Below are positions 7,801 through 14,074 of a DNA stretch of 14,074 nt, one piece after another. The notes below the pieces were generated by a model that was given only the letters and a program-made list of their open reading frames with translations, was not told where the DNA came from and searched no databases. The DNA comes from M55B111 sp964614065 (GTDB lineage: Bacteria; Bipolaricaulota; Bipolaricaulia; M55B111), in assembly GCA_964614065.1 (NCBI GenBank), contig CAZTJJ010000035.1, forward strand, positions 1 to 14,074. The letters are read 5' to 3'. Position numbers and translations under genes: made by a program. How positions within the stretch are numbered: position 1 is the stretch's first letter; each line of letters starts with the position of its first letter.

Positions 7801-8658
7801 ATGCAGCTAATCGTCAATGGTATACTCATGGGAGCAATTATATCTATTGGAGCAGTGGGCTTAACCTTAGTTTCTCGAATCTTGCACTTTTTCTATTTTG
7901 GATACGCAGCAATGTTGGTCTACGGGGCTTATCTAACCCTAACTTTTTTCAACTTCCTTGGGTTACCCCTTGTACTTTCGGTATTAATTAGTATTCCGTT
8001 GCTCGCATTGCTCGCAATTTTGATTGACAAAATCACTTTCAAGAACTTAAGGGTAAGAGGCACAGGTCCCTTTGGTATGATGGTAGTAGGAATTGGACTG
8101 GAACTTTTCCTCAGAAGCAGCATCCGTTTGCTTTGGGGAAGTGACGTTATGCGCTATGACTTACCGATCAGACGCGCGTTAGTGTTGCCATTTGATATCA
8201 GAATAACACCGAATCAAATAATTATCATCTCCGCTTCCGTTGTACTAATGTTTCTTCTACATATATTTTTAGATCAGACGAAAATCGGAAAAGCAATGAG
8301 GGCTACCGCAGATAACATTGTCTTGGCTAAGGTAAGGGGCATAGACACTGAGCGCGTCATTATGTGGACCTGGGTCATCGCCTCAATTTCTGCTGCTTTT
8401 GCCGGCTTCTTTCTTGCACTTGACACCCGGTTAGTTCCCATAATGGGGTGGAAACTCCTGTTGCCACTATTTGCTGCCGTCATTCTTGGTGGAGTGGGGA
8501 ATCCTTACGGCGCATTAGCTGGTGGCATGATAATTGGAATCTCACAGGAAGTCTCAGCTGGATTTATTACACCTACATATAAGCCTGCAGTGGCGTTTGT
8601 TATCATGACCCTGACATTGTTGATAAAACCCTCGGGCTTGTTCGGAAGGGGTGGTTAG
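7801..8658 (+). CDS. livH: Branched-chain-amino-acid type ABC transporter permease, LivH family
   Basis: 285 residues, very hydrophobic, about eight membrane segments. The N-terminus MQLIVNGILMGAIISIGAVGLTLVSRILHFFYFGYAAMLVYGAY is diagnostic of LivH. The ATPase-contact loop is seen at about 163-181 (GKAMRATADNIVLAKVRGID), and the family block LLPLFAAVILGGVGNPYGALAGGMIIGI follows near the C-terminus. It pairs with LivM to form the inner-membrane channel. AGGATGTGA, one base off an ideal ribosome site, lies 4 bases before the ATG. The gene sits 78 bp after livK, across the hairpin, and its stop is 2 bp before livM. Confidence 0.93.
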   Translation: MQLIVNGILMGAIISIGAVGLTLVSRILHFFYFGYAAMLVYGAYLTLTFFNFLGLPLVLSVLISIPLLALLAILIDKITFKNLRVRGTGPFGMMVVGIGLELFLRSSIRLLWGSDVMRYDLPIRRALVLPFDIRITPNQIIIISASVVLMFLLHIFLDQTKIGKAMRATADNIVLAKVRGIDTERVIMWTWVIASISAAFAGFFLALDTRLVPIMGWKLLLPLFAAVILGGVGNPYGALAGGMIIGISQEVSAGFITPTYKPAVAFVIMTLTLLIKPSGLFGRGG

Positions 8659-8660
8659 TA

Positions 8661-9587
8661 ATGAGCGGTGCAGTAGGTTTTCTAGTCTTTTTCCTTACTT
8701 ATGCGGTGGTATATGCAATACTCGCAATTGGTTTAAATATCCAGTGGGGCTTTACGGGGTTAGTCAACTTTGGTGTTGCAGGCTTCTTTGCAGTAGGGGC
8801 CTATTTGTCAGCATTTATGACAAGTACACCAAGTCCATATCACCTCGGTGGCTTCGGATTACCGTTTCCGGTGGGTCTAATAGTTGCAATGGCCGCTTCT
8901 GGAATATTTGCTCTAATACTAGGTATACCTGTCATCAGACTCAGAGAGGATTATCTGGCGATCGTAACTATTGGCTTTGCCGAGATCATACGGTATGTAA
9001 TCATCACTGAAGAAAACCTCACAAAAGGACCTTATGGTATGGGCGTAATTAAACCCTACAAAGAACTCGTACCTCCTTCATTTTATAGTCTATTCTACCT
9101 CGGTATTGCTGTGATTGTCTTGGTTTTACTGTACGTAGCCATGCAAAGAGCTGTTCATTCTCCATGGGGGCGGGCAATACGAACCATTAGAGAGGACGAG
9201 CAGGTGGCTCTGGCTTTTGGCAAAAATGTCGATTTCTTTAAGCTTCAAGTTCTTGTAGTTGGCTCAATGATATTTGGTCTTGCAGGAGCAGTTTTCGGCC
9301 ATTTTTTCAACTTCATTACACCAAACCACTTCCTACCCATGGAAACTTTTCTGGTTTGGGTTATGGTAATGGCAGGAGGAAGCGGAAACAATCTAGGAGT
9401 CATTATCGGTGCGCTGGCAGTGAGGGGTTTGTGGGAAGGTATGATGTTTTTGAGCGACATACTTCCTCAAGGAATTCAGATTGGCGCTGTCCGTTTGGCT
9501 GTTATAGGCTTACTGTTGATTCTAGTTGTGATGGTAAAACCAGAAGGCATACTTGGCGAAAAGAAAACGGCTTCAGACATATTATAG
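8661..9587 (+). CDS. livM: Branched-chain-amino-acid type ABC transporter permease, LivM family
   Basis: 308 residues. The N-terminal block AVVYAILAIGLNIQWGFTGLVNFGVAGFFAVGAYLSA is the LivM signature. VIRLREDYLAIVTIGFAEIIRYVI and the ATPase-contact loop SPWGRAIRTIREDEQVALAFGKNV (about 167-190) follow, and the C-terminal ILVVMVKPEGILGEKK is typical. It is the second membrane subunit, partner of LivH. AAGGGGTGG inside the livH end serves as ribosome site, and only 2 bp separate the two genes. Length fits the shorter LivM class. Confidence 0.93.
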   Translation: MSGAVGFLVFFLTYAVVYAILAIGLNIQWGFTGLVNFGVAGFFAVGAYLSAFMTSTPSPYHLGGFGLPFPVGLIVAMAASGIFALILGIPVIRLREDYLAIVTIGFAEIIRYVIITEENLTKGPYGMGVIKPYKELVPPSFYSLFYLGIAVIVLVLLYVAMQRAVHSPWGRAIRTIREDEQVALAFGKNVDFFKLQVLVVGSMIFGLAGAVFGHFFNFITPNHFLPMETFLVWVMVMAGGSGNNLGVIIGALAVRGLWEGMMFLSDILPQGIQIGAVRLAVIGLLLILVVMVKPEGILGEKKTASDIL

Positions 9588-9598
9588 GTGAATAACCC

Positions 9599-10351
9599 AT
9601 GCTGCAAGTAATAAATTTAGAAAAATCTTTTGGCGGTATCAAAGCAGTTAATGGTTGCTCATTTGAAGTTAGTAAAAACACCATAACTGGTTTAATTGGT
9701 CCTAACGGAGCAGGCAAAACAACCGTTTTTAACCTCATAAGCGGCTTTCACGCTCCGGACGGTGGCAAGATTCTATTTAATGGTTCTCGGATCGATCCAC
9801 TGCCCCCGTACAGAGTCCCTCACCTCAGGCTCTCTAGAACTTTTCAAATAACAAGAGAGTTAAAGAAAATGACCGTAATTGACAATCTGATGGTTGCGCC
9901 ATTAAACCAGATGGGAGAATCGCTACTTAACTCCTGGTTCAGAATCCCTTCAGTAAAACACCAGGAACAGCAAATCAAGGATAAAGCTTTAGATGTACTG
10001 GATTTCCTAGAAATAGAAGATCTAAAAGACGAATACGCAAGTAACCTGTCAGGTGGGCAAAAAAAGCTATTAGAATTTGGCAGGACTATGATGACGGATC
10101 CTGAATTAATTCTACTCGATGAGCCTGGAGCCGGAGTAAACCCAACTTTAATGAAGAAACTTAACGGTTATATAGAAAAACTACAACGACGGGAAAACAT
10201 GACGTTTTTCCTCATTGAACACGATATGGACCTAGTGATGAAACTATGTAATCCAATAATAGTAATGAACGAAGGTAAGAGATTGGCTGAAGGGACAGCC
10301 GACGAAATTCAACAAAACCAAGAAGTCTTGGATGCCTACCTAGGAGGATAA
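9599..10351 (+). CDS. livG: Branched-chain-amino-acid type ABC transporter ATPase, LivG family
   Basis: 250 residues, one ABC domain. Walker A GPNGAGKT at 34-41, signature LSGGQ at 150-154, Walker B LILLDEP with Asp174 and Glu175, and the switch His208 in LIEHDMDLVM are all present, so it should hydrolyse ATP. HLRLSRTFQITRELKKMTVIDNLMVA is the LivG-type Q-loop region. The second catalytic block ends DEPGAGVNP, as is common in LivG. Ribosome site AGGTGA overlaps the livM stop region, 7 bases before the ATG. It works in the cytoplasm as a heterodimer with LivF, driving LivHM. Confidence 0.94.
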   Translation: MLQVINLEKSFGGIKAVNGCSFEVSKNTITGLIGPNGAGKTTVFNLISGFHAPDGGKILFNGSRIDPLPPYRVPHLRLSRTFQITRELKKMTVIDNLMVAPLNQMGESLLNSWFRIPSVKHQEQQIKDKALDVLDFLEIEDLKDEYASNLSGGQKKLLEFGRTMMTDPELILLDEPGAGVNPTLMKKLNGYIEKLQRRENMTFFLIEHDMDLVMKLCNPIIVMNEGKRLAEGTADEIQQNQEVLDAYLGG

Positions 10352-10352
10352 G

Positions 10353-11057
10353 ATGGCACTTTTATCCGCGAACAATATTGTATCCGGTTATGGCAAAGTC
10401 GAAATACTTCATAACGTCTCAGTCTACGTAAACAAAGAGGAAATGGTTTCCATTATTGGTCCAAACGGGTCAGGAAAGTCGACATTAATGAAGACGATTT
10501 TCGGTTTGCTTGGCGTGTGGAATGGGGAAGTAACTTTCGTTAACGAAAACATAACGGATACCTCTCCGCATCGGATAGTTCGCAAAGGATTATGCTACGT
10601 TCCACAAGAAGAAAACATATTCCCTAGCTTATCCGTAGAAGAGAACCTTGATATGGGAGCTTTTATCAGAACAGATAATTATTCGGAGGAGCTAGAAAAA
10701 GTCTACAATATATTTCCAGATCTTACAGAAAAAAAGAAACAACAGGTGGGCAATCTCTCTGGTGGCCAACAACAAATGGTAGCTATGGGAGCAGCATTGA
10801 TGTTGAATCCCGAGGTACTACTTTTAGATGAACCCACGGCTGGCCTGGCTCCTAACTTGGCAAAAATGATCTTAGATAGAATAAGTGACATCAACAAAAC
10901 AGGAGTAGCCATACTTATAGTTGAGCAAAACGCCCGAGAAGCGTTAAAGCTATCCAACCGAGGGTATGTACTTGCTATGGGAAAAAACAAGTTTGACGGT
11001 AAAGGCCAGAGCTTATTAAACAATCAAGAAGTAGAAAAGTTGTATCTCGGTGGATAA
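10353..11057 (+). CDS. livF: Branched-chain-amino-acid type ABC transporter ATPase, LivF family
   Basis: 234 residues, the compact LivF form. Walker A GPNGSGKST at 36-44, signature LSGGQ at 135-139 and Walker B VLLLDEPTAGLAP with Asp159/Glu160 are intact. The switch position reads VEQNA, with Gln in place of His, as is normal for LivF. The start ATG lies 1 bp after the livG stop and uses AGGAGG at 10343-10348 inside the livG end, so translation is probably coupled. It is the last gene of the importer operon; no clear intrinsic terminator follows within 200 bp. Confidence 0.94.
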   Translation: MALLSANNIVSGYGKVEILHNVSVYVNKEEMVSIIGPNGSGKSTLMKTIFGLLGVWNGEVTFVNENITDTSPHRIVRKGLCYVPQEENIFPSLSVEENLDMGAFIRTDNYSEELEKVYNIFPDLTEKKKQQVGNLSGGQQQMVAMGAALMLNPEVLLLDEPTAGLAPNLAKMILDRISDINKTGVAILIVEQNAREALKLSNRGYVLAMGKNKFDGKGQSLLNNQEVEKLYLGG

Positions 11058-11481
11058 CTTAACGGAAACATTATCACGATAGCAGACTCACCCATAATTG
11101 AACAAGCTCCTACTTTTGACCAATTGCGACGAAAAGTCTTACCTAGTCTGTGCGATTTACTCTCGCGCCCATAACCTCCAAGTTAGAAGGCGAGACCAAG
11201 TTGCCTTCATAATATCACTTATCCACCTTTACCAGTGGATTAAACCTCACTGAATAATCCAAGTTCCTACCGCGAGCCACGACCCAGACTCAGATGAGTT
11301 AACCACCTTGGGTTGCTATTTTTTCCTAATCCAGATTCGGCTGCCTTTCCTGTCCAACAGAAGACTAGACGTCCAGGTAACTTTCCTCATCTGAGTGCTG
11401 GACCAGGTTCCGCTTTCAAAAAAAATCAACTCGTGGTCCTCATTTCTTAAAAGGATAATATAAAACCGCTCAGCTCAGGCC
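11058..11481. other. Intergenic region after livF, holding element E
   Basis: This 424-bp stretch lies between convergent genes and has no credible gene. A loose stem TCTCGC (11161-11166) / GCGAGA (11190-11195) and GGATTA (11237-11242) / TAATCC (11255-11260) are the only hairpins before element E. No T-run terminator is clear. Confidence 0.5.
11284..11401. repeat. Palindromic intergenic element E
   Basis: Left end CCAGACTCAGATGAG (11284-11298) is the inverted repeat of CTCATCTGAGTGCTGG (11386-11401) with a single missing base; TTAACC and GGTAACTTTC continue the match loosely inward. The 118-bp core differs from those of A-D, but the right end GTGCTGGACCA is identical to that of element C. 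CGCTCAGCT lies 72 bp past GTGCTGG in both E and C, and CCAGTGG lies 52 bp (E) and 50 bp (C) before the left end. Confidence 0.6.
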
Positions 11482-11973
11482 TTAATCAATTGGCGACAAA
11501 CTTAACTCCGAACGATACCCAATTCCTCCCGGTGAGAGCGCACCATCAATACCTCCATTTACCCTTTTTAAGGGAGCTGCCCCTAGAGGATCAGCACTAT
11601 TGAAATTATTTAGGGAAGAGTTAAATATACCCCCGCCCTGATGTTTAGCCACAGTGTAAGCATCGTAAGCACTGAAAGCTGACCATCCGAGATGAGCTGC
11701 GAGACCAATAGAATAAAAAGAATAGGCCCCATGGTATAGCACTGGAGCCAACAGATAAGATGTCGCATCAATTCCCACAATTATTATAAAATGTTGCAGT
11801 GCCTTGTCTGGCTGGTCATTTAGCAATTGACCAGCTCCTGGTAAAATGAATGAGGCCAATCCGTTTACTAAAGATGTCGTGTTCCTGTCGGTTGCGGAGA
11901 CGGTGAGGCAAGAGATATTCAACATAAGTAATACAGAAAGTAAAATCGCCACGGCAGTACATAAGAATTTCAT
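11482..11973 (-). CDS. Small exported membrane protein, DUF5683/TM2-like, function unknown
   Basis: 163 residues on the minus strand. The N-terminus has a signal peptide (FLCTAVAILLSVLLMLNISC) with likely cleavage after VSA27; a lipoprotein reading at Cys22 is less likely, since NIS is a poor lipobox. The mature part SLVNGLASFILPGAGQLLNDQPDKALQHF resembles the small membrane families whose members carry a GaGQ-x-n-Q-x-x-K-a motif. Two hydrophobic segments follow (about 61-80 and 86-104), ending in SAFSAYDAYTVAK, also typical. The tail is Gly/Asn/Ser-rich and probably disordered. GGAGGTGG precedes the ATG closely and fixes the start. It faces livF tail to tail and has no gene partner on its strand. 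No function can be assigned. Confidence 0.72.
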   Translation of the reverse strand: MKFLCTAVAILLSVLLMLNISCLTVSATDRNTTSLVNGLASFILPGAGQLLNDQPDKALQHFIIIVGIDATSYLLAPVLYHGAYSFYSIGLAAHLGWSAFSAYDAYTVAKHQGGGIFNSSLNNFNSADPLGAAPLKRVNGGIDGALSPGGIGYRSELSLSPID

Positions 11974-12163
11974 GTTCCACCTCCGTTGTCAAATTGTGGA
12001 GAACATAAACGGTCGCCCTAATTGAAGCACGTTTATACGGATACTCTATTCATACATGATTATTTACGATGTTTGAAGTTTTCTCAACTATTCTCACCTA
12101 ACTTGAGCGGTTTTCTCCCTTTTAATCAATCTCTACCAAAGAATACAAGTACAAATTACTCCT

Positions 12164-12237
12164 CTGTAACCAATTACGTGCTCTCATCCAGTGGGTGCAA
12201 ACTAATCGAGGTCACCAAAGTTAGCTGAGGAAGCCCT
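12164..12237. repeat. Left outer arm of element C
   Basis: It aligns with the reverse complement of the right arm of element D (13997-14074): shared blocks include GTTACAG, ACCCACTGG and TGACCT (read on the minus strand here) at closely matching spacing, 74 versus 78 bp in all. TCACCAAAGTTAGCTGAGGAA (12212-12232) also matches 19 of 21 bases just after glmM, left of element A. Confidence 0.55.
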
Positions 12238-12344
12238 CCAGCACCCAGTTTAATATTGATAAACGGAAATCGATGAAAACTTCGTGGTAAGTTTTAACTG
12301 TAGGTAAATCTCATGAACTAAGTACATATTAAACTGGGTGCTGG
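12238..12344. repeat. Palindromic element C with perfect 18-bp terminal inverted repeats
   Basis: CCAGCACCCAGTTTAATA (12238-12255) and TATTAAACTGGGTGCTGG (12327-12344) are perfect inverted repeats around a 71-bp centre. The centre holds a 33-base segment (12254-12286) identical to 13882-13914 in element D, same strand, and a 7-bp stem AAAACTT (12276-12282) / AAGTTTT (12289-12295). No protein is encoded. Confidence 0.85.
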
Positions 12345-12425
12345 ACCAACTTTCTATTCTCAAATTGAACATACGTCTAACCTAAATTTTCCAATAAACA
12401 TGGAAGGATCGCTCAGCTTTGGTCT
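12345..12425. repeat. Right outer arm of element C
   Basis: It aligns at roughly 80% identity by eye with the reverse complement of 13776-13862, the left arm of element D. Shared blocks are CTATTCT, AAATTGAACATAC, CAATAAAC and ATCGCTC, in order and at near-equal spacing. Confidence 0.75.
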
Positions 12426-12544
12426 GAAAAAGATCTAGAACACACATTAAGCTAACCTGAAAAGTTTTCCGTACTCGGTCTCCCTAAAAGGAGTTGTGTA
12501 ACCAGAGGAGATGAATTACATTTTTATTGAGAGAGGTGGTCAAT

Positions 12545-12784
12545 ATGAAAAAGAAAGTGGTACTGTCTCTCTCCATTTTGACTGTTTTAGTAATTTCTAT
12601 TGTGATTACCGGATTTTTGGGCGTACAATGCCAACTTTGGTCAGAAATAGTATTAAAAAGTTGTAAAAAGATTGGCGGTAGAGTGTTTGTCCAATTTACC
12701 AGGAAGGTTAATTTTTCCAACATAACACTTCCAGAACCTAATCTGCATCTTACCCATTACTACCATATACAATTGCATTATTAA
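12545..12784 (+). CDS. Possible small membrane or secreted protein, 79 codons
   Basis: The frame begins ATGAAAAAGAAAG with GAGGTGG 5-12 bases upstream, so the ATG is preferred over the in-frame TTG at 12527. Three lysines, then hydrophobic residues about 5-27 (VVLSLSILTVLVISIVITGFLGV), form a credible membrane anchor or signal peptide. The remaining 50 residues have two cysteines, several basic residues and a Leu/His/Tyr-rich tail, with no family I recognise. The tail from VNFSNITLP onward may be a frameshifted or degraded remnant. It sits between repeat elements C and B, with no operon partner. It could be a real small protein, a gene fragment or chance; the start context is the main support. 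Confidence 0.4.
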   Translation: MKKKVVLSLSILTVLVISIVITGFLGVQCQLWSEIVLKSCKKIGGRVFVQFTRKVNFSNITLPEPNLHLTHYYHIQLHY

Positions 12785-13244
12785 TCAGAATCGTGTCTCT
12801 ACCATCTACAGGGCAAACCTTACCATGAAGTATGTAGATAGACTGCACCCTTTGTGTTGTTCTGGCTTCTGACTATTAGCGATGAGATTTCTAACGTTGC
12901 AAATTAGACAACAAACTTACTACAGTAGCCCAGCAGTCAATTCGGAACTAATATTGTATGTGTTCCTAGACCAGATGAGCAGGGCGAATTGACTGCCGGA
13001 GGGCTTTCGCGGCAAGTTTTGGGGAAAGAACGAGGCAAAATTGCTTCCTGTTCTTGCTTCGAGATTATTGACGCGAGAGAAAATAGCAGAACTGAGGTTT
13101 AGATAAGGCCCGTCCGGAAGAGCTGGCAAGTTGACTCAATAAGTTAACATAAATTACCCAAAACAGAAAGTTCCAGGCAATCTGCCACACTAGGAAAGTC
13201 AGTTACACTAGCGTATTATTTGCACTCAAGGGGAACACTAATAT
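12785..13244. other. Intergenic region holding element B, upstream of trmO
   Basis: This 460-bp stretch has no supported gene. ATCTAC (near 12805) and GTAGAT (near 12834) form a weak 6-bp stem with a long loop. The trmO promoter should lie in the right half; TTGACT at 13131 is a possible -35, without a good -10 at 17 bp. Confidence 0.45.
12930..12999. repeat. Palindromic intergenic element B
   Basis: CCAGCAGTCAATTCG (12930-12944) and CGAATTGACTGCCGG (12985-12999) are inverted repeats with one mismatch; GGAAC / GTTCC pair inside. It is exactly 70 bp and is the reverse complement of element A at about 80% identity (57 of 70 by hand). The most conserved parts are AATTCGCCCTGCTCA, GGAACA and TTCCGAATTGA in the A orientation. 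The right flank GGAGGGCTT also occurs, inverted, left of element C. Confidence 0.72.
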
Positions 13245-13745
13245 ATGCAAGATATCATTTACAAACCGATTGGTATAATAAGGACACAGTTTAAAGAATC
13301 CAATGGCACACCCATTCAACCTGCTGGTGCAAGAGGCAGCGAAGGCAAAGTTCAAGTTTTTCCTAAATATACCAAAGGGCTAGTAGATTTAGACGGGTTC
13401 TCACACATAATCCTAATCTATCATTTCCATCTTGCCCAGAAAGGAAAAACATCTGTTAGACCCTATATGGACGAACAAACCCATGGCGTCTTTGCGACTC
13501 GAAGCCCTGCTCGCCCAAATAAAATCGGTATTTCGGTAGTTGAGTTAATAAAGGTCAAGGGTGAAATCCTTCATGTAAAAGACGTAGATATCATAGACAA
13601 TACACCGGTACTTGATATAAAACCCTATGTTAAGGAATTTGATGAACCGGGTCGCACAGTCAAGGGATGGTTGGGACAACGTATCCATAGACTTCAAAGT
13701 GCTCGGGCAGATGGTAGGTTCTCTAACGACAAAAAGCGGGGTTAA
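13245..13745 (+). CDS. trmO: tRNA (N6-threonylcarbamoyladenosine37-N6)-methyltransferase, TrmO/TsaA family
   Basis: 166 residues. TrmO uses S-adenosylmethionine to methylate t6A at position 37 of threonine tRNA, giving m6t6A, in the cytoplasm. The family's markers appear in order: YKPIGIIRTQF (6-16), GARGSEGKVQVFPKYTKGLVDLDGFSHIILIYHFH (about 28-62), THGVFATRSPARPNKIGISVVEL (about 79-101), and DNTPVLDIKPYVKEFD (about 122-137). The common RPNPIG reads RPNKIG here. It is the short form, lacking the C-terminal extension of E. coli TrmO (about 235 residues). AAGGGGAA lies 9 bases before the ATG. It stands alone between repeat elements B and D. Some short members have been annotated only as TsaA-like, so the tRNA substrate is family inference. 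Confidence 0.9.
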   Translation: MQDIIYKPIGIIRTQFKESNGTPIQPAGARGSEGKVQVFPKYTKGLVDLDGFSHIILIYHFHLAQKGKTSVRPYMDEQTHGVFATRSPARPNKIGISVVELIKVKGEILHVKDVDIIDNTPVLDIKPYVKEFDEPGRTVKGWLGQRIHRLQSARADGRFSNDKKRG

Positions 13746-13775
13746 GGCTTTGAATTATCGTTTCTAGCCAGTTAT

Positions 13776-13862
13776 ATTCTACCTAGGCCGAGCGATTCTT
13801 ACACGTTTATTGAAAAATTTAGATTTGCTGTATGTTCAATTTCAGAATAGAAGTTTGGTGCA
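13776..13862. repeat. Left outer arm of element D
   Basis: Its reverse complement matches the right arm of element C (12345-12425) through the blocks CTATTCT, AAATTGAACATAC, CAATAAAC and ATCGCTC. It is therefore inverted relative to C, unlike the core beside it. Confidence 0.75.
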
Positions 13863-13996
13863 GACCTAGCACCCAGTTTACTATTGATAAACGGAAATCG
13901 ATGAAAACTTCGTGCTAGGTCTTAGCTGACTTCGTGCTAGGTCTTAGCTGAAGGTAAACCTCATTAACTAGGTACATATTAAACTGAGTGCTGGTC
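13863..13996. repeat. Palindromic element D, related to C, with internal tandem duplication
   Basis: The left end GACCTAGCACCCAGTTTA (13863-13880) pairs with the right end TAAACTGAGTGCTGGTC (13980-13996) apart from one extra base and one mismatch. Positions 13882-13914 are identical to 12254-12286 in element C in the same direction, and GTACATATTAAACTG also matches C near the right end. D is longer than C because of a duplicated 22-bp unit. Confidence 0.82.
13907..13950. repeat. Perfect 2 x 22-bp tandem repeat inside element D
   Basis: 13907-13928 and 13929-13950 are identical; the unit is single in element C. Each unit contains GTGCTAGGTC, the exact reverse complement of the left end GACCTAGCAC (13863-13872). 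Confidence 0.9.
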
Positions 13997-14074
13997 AGCT
14001 TTTGCAAAAGAAACTTGAATGACCTTTAGCTGGTTATACCCACTGGGAGTGAGAACAGAGTTTGTTAGTTACAG
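13997..14074. repeat. Right outer arm of element D (runs to window edge)
   Basis: It aligns with the reverse complement of the left arm of element C (12164-12237): TGACCT, ACCCACTGG and GTTACAG occur in the same order with small gaps. The arm may continue past the window. Confidence 0.5.

Larger units (their letters stand above)
11974..12544. other. Intergenic region holding element C and its arms
   Basis: This 571-bp stretch lies between divergent genes. Its left 190 bp should hold the promoter of the minus-strand gene; an open frame there (12022-12228) lacks a ribosome site and runs into the repeat arm. From about 12164 to 12425 it is repeat sequence. I see no further structure at 12430-12530. 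Confidence 0.5.
13746..14074. other. Intergenic region after trmO, holding element D and its arms
   Basis: This 329-bp stretch runs to the window edge with no gene and no clear trmO terminator. From about 13776 onward it is repeat sequence. Confidence 0.5.

Noticed and set aside
12022..12228. 68-codon open frame, plus strand
   Set aside because: No ribosome site, low-complexity composition, and its last third is repeat arm shared with element D on the other strand.
12511..12670. Short frame ATGAATTAC... overlapping the 79-codon ORF
   Set aside because: The ribosome-like AGAGGAG abuts the ATG with no spacing, and the product has no membrane or family signal; the 12545 frame is better supported.
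4905..13996. Elements A-E as integron attC sites
   Set aside because: They are imperfect palindromes of similar size, but the ends are CCAGCAC / GTGCTGG, not the GTTRRRY core sites, and there is no cassette array or integrase.
11284..14074. CRISPR array
   Set aside because: Repeats are long, few, spaced irregularly by 0.6-1 kb and palindromic; no regular short spacers or cas genes.
11058..14074. tRNA or rRNA gene in the gene-poor stretches
   Set aside because: No T-loop GGTTCGAATCC-like motif with a matching acceptor stem, and no rRNA-conserved block seen by eye.

Overview
The window reads as a chromosomal segment of a moderately AT-rich uncultured bacterium. Start sites mostly carry strong Shine-Dalgarno (SD) sequences (AAGGAGGT-type), one gene uses TTG, and operons are tightly packed. 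The periplasmic binding protein has a plain type I signal peptide with no lipobox, which fits a two-membrane cell better than a classical Gram-positive; that is inference. The phylum cannot be assigned from this sequence.

Layout, left to right. (1) 1-954: the C-terminal half of an S9-family serine peptidase, cut by the window edge. (2) 1022-2590: a membrane-anchored protein of unknown function with TPR-like helical repeats. (3) 2769-4804: a two-gene unit of a stand-alone GlmU-like left-handed beta-helix protein and phosphoglucosamine mutase (glmM), i.e. the UDP-GlcNAc / cell-wall precursor branch, closed by a strong bipartite terminator. (4) 5021-6061, minus strand: a DapB-fold dehydrogenase most like 2,4-diaminopentanoate dehydrogenase, diverging from (5) 6406-11057: a complete branched-chain-amino-acid type ABC importer (livK-H-M-G-F) with an attenuator-like hairpin between livK and livH. 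(6) 11058-14074: a gene-poor region with a small secreted/membrane protein, a doubtful 79-codon ORF and trmO, a tRNA t6A37 methyltransferase.

The least explained content is non-coding. Five intergenic sites (A 4905, E 11284, C 12238, B 12930, D 13863) carry palindromic elements whose ends share CCAGCA[C/G][T/C]CA ... TG[A/G]GTGCTGG. A and B are same-length 70-bp copies in opposite orientation. C and D are copies of a second type, and they also share outer arms of about 75-85 bp on each side. The C arms match the reverse complement of the D arms, yet the C and D cores match in the same orientation. The segment between the inverted repeats has therefore flipped relative to its surroundings in one copy. 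This looks like an undescribed repeat family whose core can invert.

Functionally, the Liv importer and the divergent dehydrogenase may form an amino-acid uptake and catabolism locus. The left part serves amino-sugar/envelope precursor synthesis. The repeats sit only between genes and at gene ends, and one overlaps the glmM terminator region.
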